NCBI GenBank assembly: GCA_034440575.1
Contig: JAOTOL010001570.1
Coordinates: 326,001 to 390,000 of the forward strand
Direction of reading: 5' to 3'
DNA from: Imbricaverruca yamaguchii
Lineage: Eukaryota; Arthropoda; Thecostraca; Neoverrucidae
DNA length: 64,000 bases
Shown piece after piece: positions 36,701 through 64,000 of this stretch. The notes beneath the pieces are model-generated. The model was not told the DNA's origin. It saw only the letters and a list, made by a program, of their open reading frames with translations, and made no database searches. Positions within the stretch are counted from its first letter, which is position 1. Every line of letters starts with the position of its first letter. Position numbers and translations under genes: made by a program.

Positions 36701-39043
36701 TCTCAGACTTGGTGGACGAAGTCAGATTTAGTCAGTGGCTAAGCACGGATCGTTGCACTTTGACCGAAATTGTTCTTCCTATGGACGAGTTTCTTGACAA
36801 ACTGTCTGACGCCATTGTGACACTTACTCGGCATCATTTCACGAGTCAGCATCAAAGCAAATATTTCGACGATCTAAAAAAGCAGCTACCTGAGCATGAA
36901 GCACTGATCATATTAGATTTTTCAGAAAACTACACTTTTGTAGTTCAAGACGAAATTCAGTCATATCACTGGAACGCACCACAGTGTACCGTTCATCCGT
37001 TTGTTGTTTATTGGCGAGAGGCTGGAAAGATTGAATGCCACAGTTTTGCGTGTTATCAAACGAACTGAAGCATGACACCGTCGCTGTGCACACATTCTTG
37101 CAGCACATTGTACCGAAAGTGAAAGGCATAGTCCCGAACTTGAAAAAGATTCATTATTTTTCGGATGGGTCAGCTGCCCAGTACAAGAATAAGTTTAATT
37201 TCGTGAATGTGAGTTTTCATGATGAGGATTTCGGAGTCCAGTGCGATTGGAATTTTTTGAAACGTTGCATGGGAAAAAAATCGTGCAACGGTGTTGGGGG
37301 GTACACTGAAAAGGGTTGCAGCTAGCGCCAGTCTTTCGCGGACACACTCGGACCACATTCTTACTGCGGAAAAGCTATGTAAAGTGCTACAGGACAAGGG
37401 TAATTTGCATACCGAGTGCTACTTTGTAGCGAAAGAAGAGGTTAGTCGTACACGGCATGAGCTTGGCGATAGACTGTCAATGGCAAAAACTGTCAAAGGG
37501 ACTCTAAAAATACACAGGGTAACTCCAGTGAAGGCAAACATTGTCGTTGTGCGAGAACTTGCCATAAGTGAAGGAAGAGAAGTGATGGTGGCCTGATTTG
37601 CTACAGGATTTAGGTTGAATGGTTAGCGTGACCTACATCGGCAGCTGATTTCCGTTTGTTTATGTGCGAATTACAATGTGAAGTGAGCTAATGTTAAGTT
37701 ATGCATTTTGTACCTCTGATAAGGCTCATTGTACCATCTCGTTAGCATTCGCAAATGTACATGTACTTTCCGGCTTGTTATTTGTGTGAATAACAAATGA
37801 AGTGCTAAAACGTCCTGCCTGGTGTTTATAAATAATCTGCAGTGTCCTCTCAATCCCACGGGGCCGCGGACGACAGCCGCCAGCACCCATATCCCCCGTT
37901 GGCAGCAGCTGGCCGCGGCCGTTGCTGAACGACGCCGTATTGGGTAAAATGAGGCCGGGCGGTTGGTGTTTGAAATTATGTTTAAAATATTTATAAGCCG
38001 ATAACCACTTTTTTTATTGATGAAATATAGGTAATAATCAACGCTCTTTCATTAAAAAATATCAAAAATCACAATATCGAAGGGGAAAATTGCTCAAGAG
38101 AAATTGGCATTTTTTTAAGTGTTATATTTGACATATATTTAATTGCTATGGTTTCGATAGTGATAAACGTTCATTCTGCATGGGATTGCAATCATTTTGA
38201 TGTACAAACTCACCTACTTATCATTCAATGTAGCAGGGATAAATCCTGCCAAACAAAGCCATGTATGCATCGAATGTAAAAATGTCGCAGGCTGTAGCTC
38301 GAAAACCGGAAGTCGGAGGGGCCTGAAAATGTCACAGGCGTGTTTAGGGCTGCTGATAACCCTATAGACTCATTTTCATCAAAATCTGAGATGTGGGGGT
38401 GCAAAATCGAAATTTTATTTGTCGATCTGTCGTGGAACGCCCCATGTGCGTCTCAATCCTCGATTTGAAATGGCTTTCTTTTCTCGCTGTCTCACTGGCC
38501 TGGGCCGTATTGGTACATCGACGCCACATGAGGTAAACGGCGCACTGTTGAACTGTGAGTTTGCGGTTGAACGCTTGGGCACAGTTCTACGCGAACGTGT
38601 ATCTTGAATTGGCTAGGTCATGCAGCTCACAGCATACTCCTGACTTGCGCAGAGGACCCGCTACAATATACGTCACAGATGCTACTTCAGCCATGTGGTG
38701 TACCGCAAATAACGCCCCACTGACTGCAAAGCCCAGGACAACTGTGAAACGCCATTCATGTTCTGGTTCGAAACGACTGTCATGCGCCATTCGTGTACCC
38801 GGCTTGAATCTCCATCCATCTGCACAAACACCTCCAAAAGCGTGACGTGCTGTCCATTCCTCGCTGCAGGATGTGTACCAGAACCCTCGTGCCGACCAGA
38901 CCGGAAACTCGAGCACCACCGTCACTGTGCTCTTCTCCAAGTTCGATCGGCTCAAGTTGGCGCGCGTGGTCGGCGTGCAACGGGCGACATCTATGATCGC
39001 CGCCGATAAGCAGGTGCACATGTTCGTCACCGGCGAGTCGTGA
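27088..39043 (+). CDS. UTP25: UTP25 small-subunit processome component (ten exons)
   Basis: UTP25 (DEF, digestive organ expansion factor) is a nucleolar protein of the U3 snoRNP/SSU processome needed for early 18S rRNA processing. Joining ten exons with GT-AG junctions and consistent phases gives about 795 codons; the human protein has about 756. The N-terminus (about 1-208) is an RGG/RS-basic segment followed by a long Asp/Glu-rich tract. The rest is the conserved helicase-like core without a Walker A motif: [38 protein letters not shown] (the degenerate DEAD-like position), then [50 protein letters not shown] and a C-terminal VLFSKFD...VVGV block. All conserved blocks are present in order with no frame breaks, so the gene looks functional. 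The start is chosen at the first in-frame ATG after a stop-free leader. The gene is convergent with the Robo-like gene. Confidence 0.93.
28102..28366 (+). CDS. UTP25: UTP25 exon 2
   Basis: The acceptor is TTGTTATCAG. It encodes the [11 protein letters not shown]...[12 protein letters not shown]...QLFSRPV region, which aligns with the segment after the acidic tract in animal UTP25. It ends ATCG|GTGAGT in phase 1. The last ~46 bases and the donor are copied downstream in the intron. Confidence 0.9.
28411..28543 (+). repeat. Two intronic copies of the UTP25 exon 2 end and donor
   Basis: The exon-end sequence from TCCAGACGGG to the donor recurs at 28,411 and 28,498 (spacing about 90 and 87 bases). 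The first copy keeps GGTGTTCGGCACCAGATC and GTGAGT. The second loses the donor. Confidence 0.85.
29373..29515 (+). CDS. UTP25: UTP25 exon 3
   Basis: Acceptor CGTTTTCCAG, entry phase 1. It encodes [20 protein letters not shown] and the conserved YRDLYFPHR motif. The donor is GTG|GTGAGT, phase 0. Confidence 0.9.
30042..30208 (+). CDS. UTP25: UTP25 exon 4
   Basis: It encodes [18 protein letters not shown] through the strongly conserved [16 protein letters not shown] motif. Acceptor GTTCCGCAG, donor TTCAG|GTGGGC, phase 2. Confidence 0.92.
30792..30981 (+). CDS. UTP25: UTP25 exon 5
   Basis: Entry phase 2. It encodes IINTLVSLL, a KRFVADFG segment and [20 protein letters not shown], matching the conserved 'F-GN-DD-FRIG' block. 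Donor CTGCAG|GTGAGC, phase 0. This donor is repeated downstream. Confidence 0.92.
30969..31135 (+). repeat. ~50-bp array carrying the exon 5 donor
   Basis: Three copies follow the true donor. GGCTGCAGGTGAG or a close variant recurs at about 31,022, 31,072 and 31,121, with GTAGTTGGTGGCTGACTG between copies. Each keeps GTGAG. Confidence 0.88.
31500..31670 (+). CDS. UTP25: UTP25 exon 6
   Basis: It encodes [27 protein letters not shown] and [14 protein letters not shown]. The last is the degenerate DEAD-box position of the family. Phase 0 at both ends, donor CTG|GTGAGC. Confidence 0.93.
32310..32579 (+). CDS. UTP25: UTP25 exon 7
   Basis: It encodes [43 protein letters not shown] and a QVVVQVPQ end. 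Phase 0 at both ends. The donor CACAG|GTCAGTGAT seeds the array that follows. Confidence 0.93.
32572..32841 (+). repeat. ~27-33 bp array carrying the exon 7 donor
   Basis: Nine units of the type GTCAGTGATCCGCCATAGG follow directly from the true donor. At least six of the nine junctions keep AG|GT. Unit length varies with small indels. Confidence 0.88.
32881..33020 (+). repeat. Two tandem ~66-bp units
   Basis: The word GCTCTGCTGTCTTCAGTCCC followed by CCTTACAGTGAAGACG occurs twice, nearly identical, in intron 7. Confidence 0.85.
33290..34200 (+). repeat. 33/36-bp minisatellite in UTP25 intron 7
   Basis: More than twenty units built on GGCTAATGTCGTCAGGGAA plus TCTCATGCTACGTGTCC. Unit lengths are multiples of three, so long open frames exist on both strands without being genes. 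The array is split by a SINE at 33,913-34,072. Confidence 0.92.
33913..34072 (-). mobile_element. tRNA-derived SINE with 13-bp target-site duplication
   Basis: On the - strand it begins GGGGCGTCG, has box A TTAGTTCAGTGG and box B GGTTCGATCCC, then a non-tRNA body and an (ATTGG/CCAAT)n tail at its 3' end. Perfect duplicates of GCTTATGTCATTA at 33,900-33,912 and 34,073-34,085 flank it. The duplicated word is part of the minisatellite unit, so the insertion is younger than the array. Confidence 0.92.
34488..34694 (+). CDS. UTP25: UTP25 exon 8
   Basis: It encodes [49 protein letters not shown] and VCEYTK. Acceptor CCGCTGTAG, donor AAG|GTCAGT, phase 0 both ends. Confidence 0.93.
35402..35578 (+). 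CDS. UTP25: UTP25 exon 9
   Basis: It encodes [40 protein letters not shown] and [15 protein letters not shown]. Acceptor GATTTTGCAG, donor CAG|GTGCGT, phase 0 both ends. The 3.3 kb intron that follows contains a DNA transposon. Confidence 0.93.
35719..38443 (+). mobile_element. TIR DNA transposon in UTP25 intron 9
   Basis: Both ends read GGGGC(A/G)TTCCACGACA in inverted orientation. The arms stay colinear inward for about 435 bp (35,719-36,153 and about 38,009-38,443), ending near AAAAAGTGGTTATCG. The four bases ATGT lie immediately outside each end and are a likely 4-bp target-site duplication. The arms are clearly diverged from each other (indels, many substitutions), so the insertion is not recent. 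The element carries one broken transposase-like gene in the same direction as UTP25. Confidence 0.85.
36280..37596 (+). pseudogene. Frameshifted DDE-like transposase gene of the TIR element
   Basis: The frame opens at ATG 36,280 and runs to a stop at 37,066-37,068. Similarity continues in another frame over about 37,059-37,290 and returns to the first frame from about 37,291 to 37,596, so two compensating single-base-type shifts are needed. Landmarks are a Cys-rich middle ([26 protein letters not shown]), [10 protein letters not shown]...IQSYHWN, and [17 protein letters not shown] recall these from an unnamed transposase-like family common in aphids, Hydra and other invertebrates. The two Asp positions fit an RNase H-fold (DDE-type) enzyme. 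A GKxxCxGxGG motif near the end has Asn where family members I remember have Asp. Superfamily not assigned. Confidence 0.7.
38597..38684 (+). repeat. Dispersed ~88-bp repeat (copy at 45,239)
   Basis: GTATCTTGAATTGGCTAGG followed by CATGCAGCTCACAGCATACT and CCTGACTTGCGCAGAGGACC is nearly identical at 45,239-45,326. One copy lies in a UTP25 intron, the other in a Robo intron. Confidence 0.85.
38870..39043 (+). CDS. UTP25: UTP25 exon 10 (terminal)
   Basis: Acceptor CTCGCTGCAG, phase 0. It encodes [32 protein letters not shown], and ends HMFVTGES followed by TGA. The ending matches the 'VHLFISE' type C-terminus of the family. Confidence 0.92.
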   Translation, partial: DVYQNPRADQTGNSSTTVTVLFSKFDRLKLARVVGVQRATSMIAADKQVHMFVTGES

Positions 39044-40721
39044 CGTCAGCGAAAGTGTGGCTCGGCAGACTGTGTGTGACGCTGAGGACGAGAGTTGGCA
39101 TGTCGCCGGTGAGTTGTGACGTCACAGATGACTGCGCTGTCTGCAAGGTGTGGTCGTGGAGGAGGTGTGCACTGGAGGCTCAGTTATGTGTATGGCGATG
39201 AGAGACGGAGGTACTGACAGACGCTGGGGCATGCATTTGGGCGTTGACTTCTTGAGCCAGGATGTGTGGTATGGTTGGAGTGGTGAGAGGTTTTGCTCGA
39301 ACTATGCAGGCTGCATGCATTTGTGATTCATCATTGTTACCGTTGTAATGCAAGACCATTGCCAACATAAATGTGAAGTGCCTAACGTGTATCTAATGAA
39401 TAAGTTTGCATTGGCATCACTTCCGTGTCGGTTTGGTGTAATGGCAAAAGGCGCAATAGCTTTCGTGGAGTCCAGTGTGGATACCGAACGTCCAGTATGG
39501 TTGGCGGTCTTTACTGCCCGAATGACACACCAGCATTGAGCATGTACAGTAAGACAAAGCCATGTACAGTTTTCTACATTTGCCTTCCTTTGTATTACAA
39601 AATGTCCTGGCATTACCACTTGAATGCGCTGGGCAACCATTGTCAACTGAACACCCTGGTTAACGCGTCTGATTCTCTCGTATATCACAACAGTATTGCA
39701 AACGTAGAGACGACACCCGCGACACACCGGGAACTGATGACCGATCTGGCCGCCAGGGGCGCTAGCTTCCCGGTGGCGGGTTGTCCCAGCGTTGATAAAC
39801 GGACAACACTAACATGCAGCCGACTGGGAGCACTAAGTATGCTTAGGTGCATCTGATGATTCCATTAAATGTACATATATTGCATTACTTACTTCTGATC
39901 GATATGTGCAAGCGATATTTGGCAGTAATACCAGTGAAAATCACGAAAGGTTTCCCTCGGCGGGCTGACTGATATGATGCATGATACCGTAGTATAAAGT
40001 TGTGGCTAGAGATCACGAGAGGGGTCGGGGTCCGGAATCCCCCGGTCTGGTACCCTGCTGATGTTAATCTTCCCCAGGCAATCCGAAAATGTCTTGAAAA
40101 TATTGACTCGAGCCCACACCTGACTTCGTGACATTTCCAGCTCTGTATAGAGTACAACCATTTTAACCGTTCCCGATCACGCAAAATCAAAGGGGGAATT
40201 CAGTCATCTACGCGCATAATCGACGGATTGCTGACATGCTCTCAATCGCATTATTGTCCAGTCCACACTTTTCTCGCTGAAGTGCCTCATCTCAGCGCTT
40301 ACATTGCTTGATAGGAAGTCATTTCTGTGCTGTCGCTGCTGCGGCGTTGTTGCGGAGGCTTCAGAGCGCCGCTTCTGCCATCTGTCGGTGTGCCGACCAA
40401 GTTTCGGTTGCAGACGTCGCTAGTGATGAAGCTGTGGCGGCTGGGGCCGGGGGTGCAGTAGGCGGAGTCGGCGCTACACAGGGACTGGGTGCGGCTGGCT
40501 GGAGTCCGGCCCGTACCAGATATGACGAGCTGCAGATGAAAGCGACAGCGATTGTGCGAGCACTGTAGACGGACTGAAGGGAAGAGGGTGGAGGCTAGCC
40601 GGAATTGTTAGTGCTGCAAAAGTGATCTAAGATTGCTATTTCTATGCAACGCCATAGCTAGAGCCCTAATGCTAAGCATTCACAACTCTTGTACTAGGCG
40701 TTCCACGTCAAAAAGGTGAAC
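39044..40721. other. Convergent intergenic region between UTP25 and the Robo-like gene
   Basis: It should hold the UTP25 3' UTR (an ATTAAA hexamer lies at about 39,863) and the Robo-like 3' UTR. Bases 40,020-40,140 are similar to 49,930-50,045 (a dispersed repeat). A GC-rich patch at 40,310-40,570 has a short open frame without recognisable content. Confidence 0.5.
39098..39125 (+). repeat. Diverged copy of the UTP25 stop-codon region
   Basis: GTCGCCGGTGAGTTGTGACG at 39,098 repeats GTCACCGGCGAGTCGTGACG of the coding end (39,026-39,045), about 72 bases downstream, in the 3' UTR. Confidence 0.65.
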
Positions 40722-61353
<20,632 letters not shown>

Positions 61354-61399
61354 CTGTGGACACAGACGAACGCTGACTGTCTGTCCCAGCGGCGCGGTG

Positions 61400-62604
61400 T
61401 ACCGCGCAGGCTAAGGTGTCCTGAGGTGCGGACGGGAGATGCCCCATGGCATGCGTACGCCTAGCTTCACCAACTAAATCCATTCACTGTTTTGCACTGC
61501 AGCCGGTTGAGGTCACTTGACCTGTGACCCCGTCCAGGTTGTCGCGAAACTGCGCCCGAGCCACCGCGGTTGGTGAGATGGTGATGTGGTGTCCAAAATG
61601 ATCGCAAGGATAAGCAGTGATGTTTCAAAGTTTGTATAACTATTGTAGTACAACTATACAAATGGAAACAATGGCGGTAAATGCTAATTATTCGGCTTTT
61701 GATCACTTCATTGAAATCAGTGCAGGACATCCATTGCGACGTATTTCACAGACCAAGAGTTAAAATGAGTAAACCAGTTTGCGGATAAATGCGCGCGTCT
61801 TGTCCTGCCAGTTCACGACCAAAACTGGCGGTCTGAATTCTACAAAACACGTCCTGCCAGTATGAATTATACCATGTTATCATTTCTGAGGTATCACGCA
61901 GCCAACTAATATCAACTCGCATTGCATTATGAAAACTCTTCTAGCCTTGTGTGACCTGAATGACTTGAAGTATATTGCATCCAATAATGCATATGGATAA
62001 CCGAAACGCTATAAAAGATCGTACTTCGATCATTATTCGGCAGTCGAAAATGCACTCAAAACTGAGCTTTTCCGACAAATCACCATAGCGCCGTTGTGAC
62101 CTTCCACTGCAACACTTGGTGAAGCTTGACCCGAGACGACCTGAACTAAAGTGACCATGGTGGTCTATGTCGCTCAGGCCGCACCATTACACCGTTGCCA
62201 CAAAAGTCTGAGAAATTCGTAAATCACAGGCAATTTATTGATGATCATCACTATAACCCGACTTGACCTGATATGACCTCATGTAACCTTATGCCCTGTA
62301 GTGAGATTGCACATGAGGTGTCACTGGTACTAGCCCCAGGATGCCGGCAGATGAGTCATCCAGTGCTGCGACCTCGTGACCTGGACGGGCCGGCCGAATA
62401 CATGATGTGGTGGGGCGTGTGCGGAATGGACCAATCAGCGATCGGGAGTGTCGGAAACACGGGAGCGGTGTCGGGTGGACCTGGGAGGATGTGGGCTGTG
62501 CGGGGGCCAGTCTGATTCCGCCAAGCGCTGAGGAATACACGGTCCTGACATCAAAGTTTATTTTTCGTGAACTATAAGCTATTTCGGCCATTTCCTGTGT
62601 TGCG
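61400..62604. other. Robo-like intron, no exon recognised; possible retroelement leader
   Basis: AT-rich to about 62,330, then GC-richer up to the gag ATG. The latter part may be a long terminal repeat or leader, but I could not define LTR ends or a primer-binding site. Confidence 0.4.
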
Positions 62605-63354
62605 ATGCCGGGGCCCGGGAGGGAGGACTCTGTTACGGCAGCGCGAGTGGCGGACGAGTCGCCGGCCGGTCAGAAGTTTGACCCGCGCCTGATCGACACC
62701 TTCGACGGAACCGGCGACGCCGTGGGCTGGTACACGCAAGCGGTCCTGCTGTGCGAATGCCGGGGTGCGTCGCCTGCGGATGTGCTGCCGATGCGCCTGA
62801 GAGACGGCGCGTTCGTCATCTGGCAGCAGCTACCGCCGGAGGACCGCCGGTCGCTCGACCGGGTCCGGGACGCGCTGTTCGTGGCGTTCGGGATGGACGC
62901 CTGCGAGGCGCACGCGGCGTTCACGACTCTCCGACTCCAGGACAACGAGGGCGTCAATGTGTTCCTGACGAGCCTGCAGAAGTACGCCGCCCTGTTCGGC
63001 GGCGTGTCGGACCAGCAGATGGCGGCCGCGCTCGTGAACGGGTTACCCGCGGCCGTTAGTGCTGTCGTGCTGGTGGGAGCCCGGCCAAGAGAAGCGGATC
63101 TGCTCAGCACGCTGTCACGCGCACGCACGGCGTTGAAGGCGGAGAGGTGTCGCGCAACCGAGGAGGCCGCGATCGTCGCTGCTACCGCTGCTTCAGCCGC
63201 GGTCGGTGCCACCGCTGCACGACGTCTGACCTCGGCCCTGCGGCGGCGCTGTTGGACTTGCGGCGTCGTCGGTCATTTCGCGGTCGCCTGCCCGCAACGA
63301 GTGGGAAACTCCGCCGGGGGTGCGCCAGCGCAAGCGCCGTCTCCGGAGGTGTGA
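62605..63354 (+). CDS. Retrotransposon gag-like protein
   Basis: A 249-codon frame. It contains FDGTGDAVGWYTQAVLL, WQQLPPEDRRSLDRVRDAL and FLTSLQKYAALFGG, typical of Gypsy-type gag, and one CCHC zinc knuckle near the end (CWTCGVVGHFAVAC). The structural protein would assemble the particle and bind RNA. The frame is intact. Confidence 0.75.
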   Translation: MPGPGREDSVTAARVADESPAGQKFDPRLIDTFDGTGDAVGWYTQAVLLCECRGASPADVLPMRLRDGAFVIWQQLPPEDRRSLDRVRDALFVAFGMDACEAHAAFTTLRLQDNEGVNVFLTSLQKYAALFGGVSDQQMAAALVNGLPAAVSAVVLVGARPREADLLSTLSRARTALKAERCRATEEAAIVAATAASAAVGATAARRLTSALRRRCWTCGVVGHFAVACPQRVGNSAGGAPAQAPSPEV

Positions 63355-63692
63355 GCGCGCTCCCGGTGGTGGAAATGTCTGTGGACGGCGTGGCACGTCT
63401 GGTACTGATAGACACGGGACGTACCGATGTGCTCAGCTACGTCGGGTGTTGCTCGACGTGGTATCCGAGGTCGATGGTGCTACGCGCCGTTAATGAGGGG
63501 ACGCTGAGGTGCGTCGGCGTCACGCGTGTGGTGGTGGCCTACCAGGGCAAGCGGGTTACGCTCGCGGGCCTGGTGGTGCCGGAAAGACCGCTGGGCGTGG
63601 ACATGATTATGGGCATGACCGGGGTGACGGCGCTGGGAGGCGTCGTTGATTTGCGCAAGGCGTACTTGCAGCTCCGGCTGGACAGACGGCTG
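63355..63692 (+). pseudogene. Protease and RT start of the Gypsy-like element (internal deletion)
   Basis: In the -1 frame relative to gag. The protease active-site motif is LIDTGRTDVL (DTG), followed by GVDMIMGMTGVTALGG, the usual C-terminal 'ILG' region. Six bases later the frame reads DLRKAYLQLRL, an RT palm motif. The normally long linker and RT N-terminus are missing. The frame starts upstream inside gag and ends at a TGA. Confidence 0.7.
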
Positions 63693-63695
63693 TGA

Positions 63696-64000
63696 CCGTA
63701 TCAGACGGTCGAGGTTCCCCGACAGCGGTACTGTCTAACACGGATCGGATTCGGGCTCAACATCACCCTGCTCGTGATGAAGGCCGTCGTGAAAGCTGTG
63801 CTGCTCCGCGACCGGGACGTGTCCCGCGGCGTGTTGCCCTACGTAGATGATCTGCTGGTGGACGAGAGCGTCGTCAGTGCAGACTACGTGGTGGCGCATT
63901 TCGCGAGGTACGGCCTGGCGTGCAAGCCACCGGAGCGTGCGGCTGCCGGGACGCGTCTTCTCGGGCTCCGCGTGAGCCCGAATCAAGAGGGCGCGCTCCA
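63696..64000 (+). pseudogene. Reverse transcriptase palm fragment
   Basis: In the same frame after the stop. It contains the RT block around YCLTRIGFGLN, the catalytic YVDDLLVDE (YXDD) and a CKPPERAAAGTRLLGLRV thumb-proximal segment. It continues past the window. No further stop is seen. Confidence 0.75.

Larger units (their letters stand above)
62605..64000 (+). mobile_element. Degenerate Ty3/Gypsy-like retrotransposon, cut by the window end
   Basis: Gag, aspartic protease and reverse transcriptase pieces follow in order on the + strand, antisense to Robo. The gag-to-pol switch is a -1 frame change with an overlap. Between the protease and the RT motif DLRKAYLQ a stretch of pol is missing, and an in-frame TGA follows at 63,693. 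The copy therefore looks inactive. High GC and CpG content sets it apart from the surrounding intron. Confidence 0.8.

Noticed and set aside
62670..63212. 180-codon - strand frame
   Set aside because: Antisense shadow of the gag gene.

Overview
This window is nuclear DNA of an animal with intron-rich genes. Protein similarity points to an arthropod. GC-rich exons, many minisatellites, tRNA-derived SINEs and a Ty3/Gypsy-like element fit a crustacean such as a barnacle, but the species is inferred, not shown. No prokaryotic features, rRNA genes, functional tRNA genes or CRISPR arrays were seen.

Layout. Bases 1-27,087 hold no gene I can support. They carry degenerate satellite-like arrays (2.69-4.18 kb, 15.4-16.9 kb), a duplicated ~1 kb dispersed repeat (3.96-5.0 and 10.66-11.71 kb), and a candidate 10 kb foldback-type structure whose ~0.55 kb inverted arms are made partly of a minisatellite (13.29-23.35 kb). 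There is also a SINE with a clean target-site duplication, and a CpG-depleted block (24.2-26.9 kb) that stops just before the first gene. Bases 27,088-39,043 (+) are a complete ten-exon UTP25 gene (nucleolar SSU processome factor, also called digestive organ expansion factor), about 795 codons with all splice phases consistent. Its ninth intron contains a 2.7 kb DNA transposon with ~435 bp inverted repeats and a frameshifted transposase-like gene. Its seventh intron contains a 33-36 bp minisatellite interrupted by a SINE. Bases 40,722-61,353 (-) are the 3' part of a Roundabout (Robo)-like axon-guidance receptor: one Ig domain, two FN3 domains, a membrane segment and a cytoplasmic tail. The gene runs off the right edge. 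The two genes are convergent (tail to tail), about 1.7 kb apart. The right end holds a broken Ty3/Gypsy-like element (gag, protease, reverse transcriptase pieces) antisense to Robo.

Main finding. At eight places in these two genes an exon edge has been tandemly copied into neighbouring non-coding DNA. Seven of these carry that exon's own splice donor or acceptor and one carries the stop codon. The arrays range from a single extra copy to roughly 45-50 copies (Robo FN3 exon, ~1.8 kb). In most, the AG|GT or the acceptor AG is kept in most copies, so each exon sits beside a field of decoy splice sites. This looks like a repeated mutational process, and possibly a splicing-relevant one, rather than a single accident.
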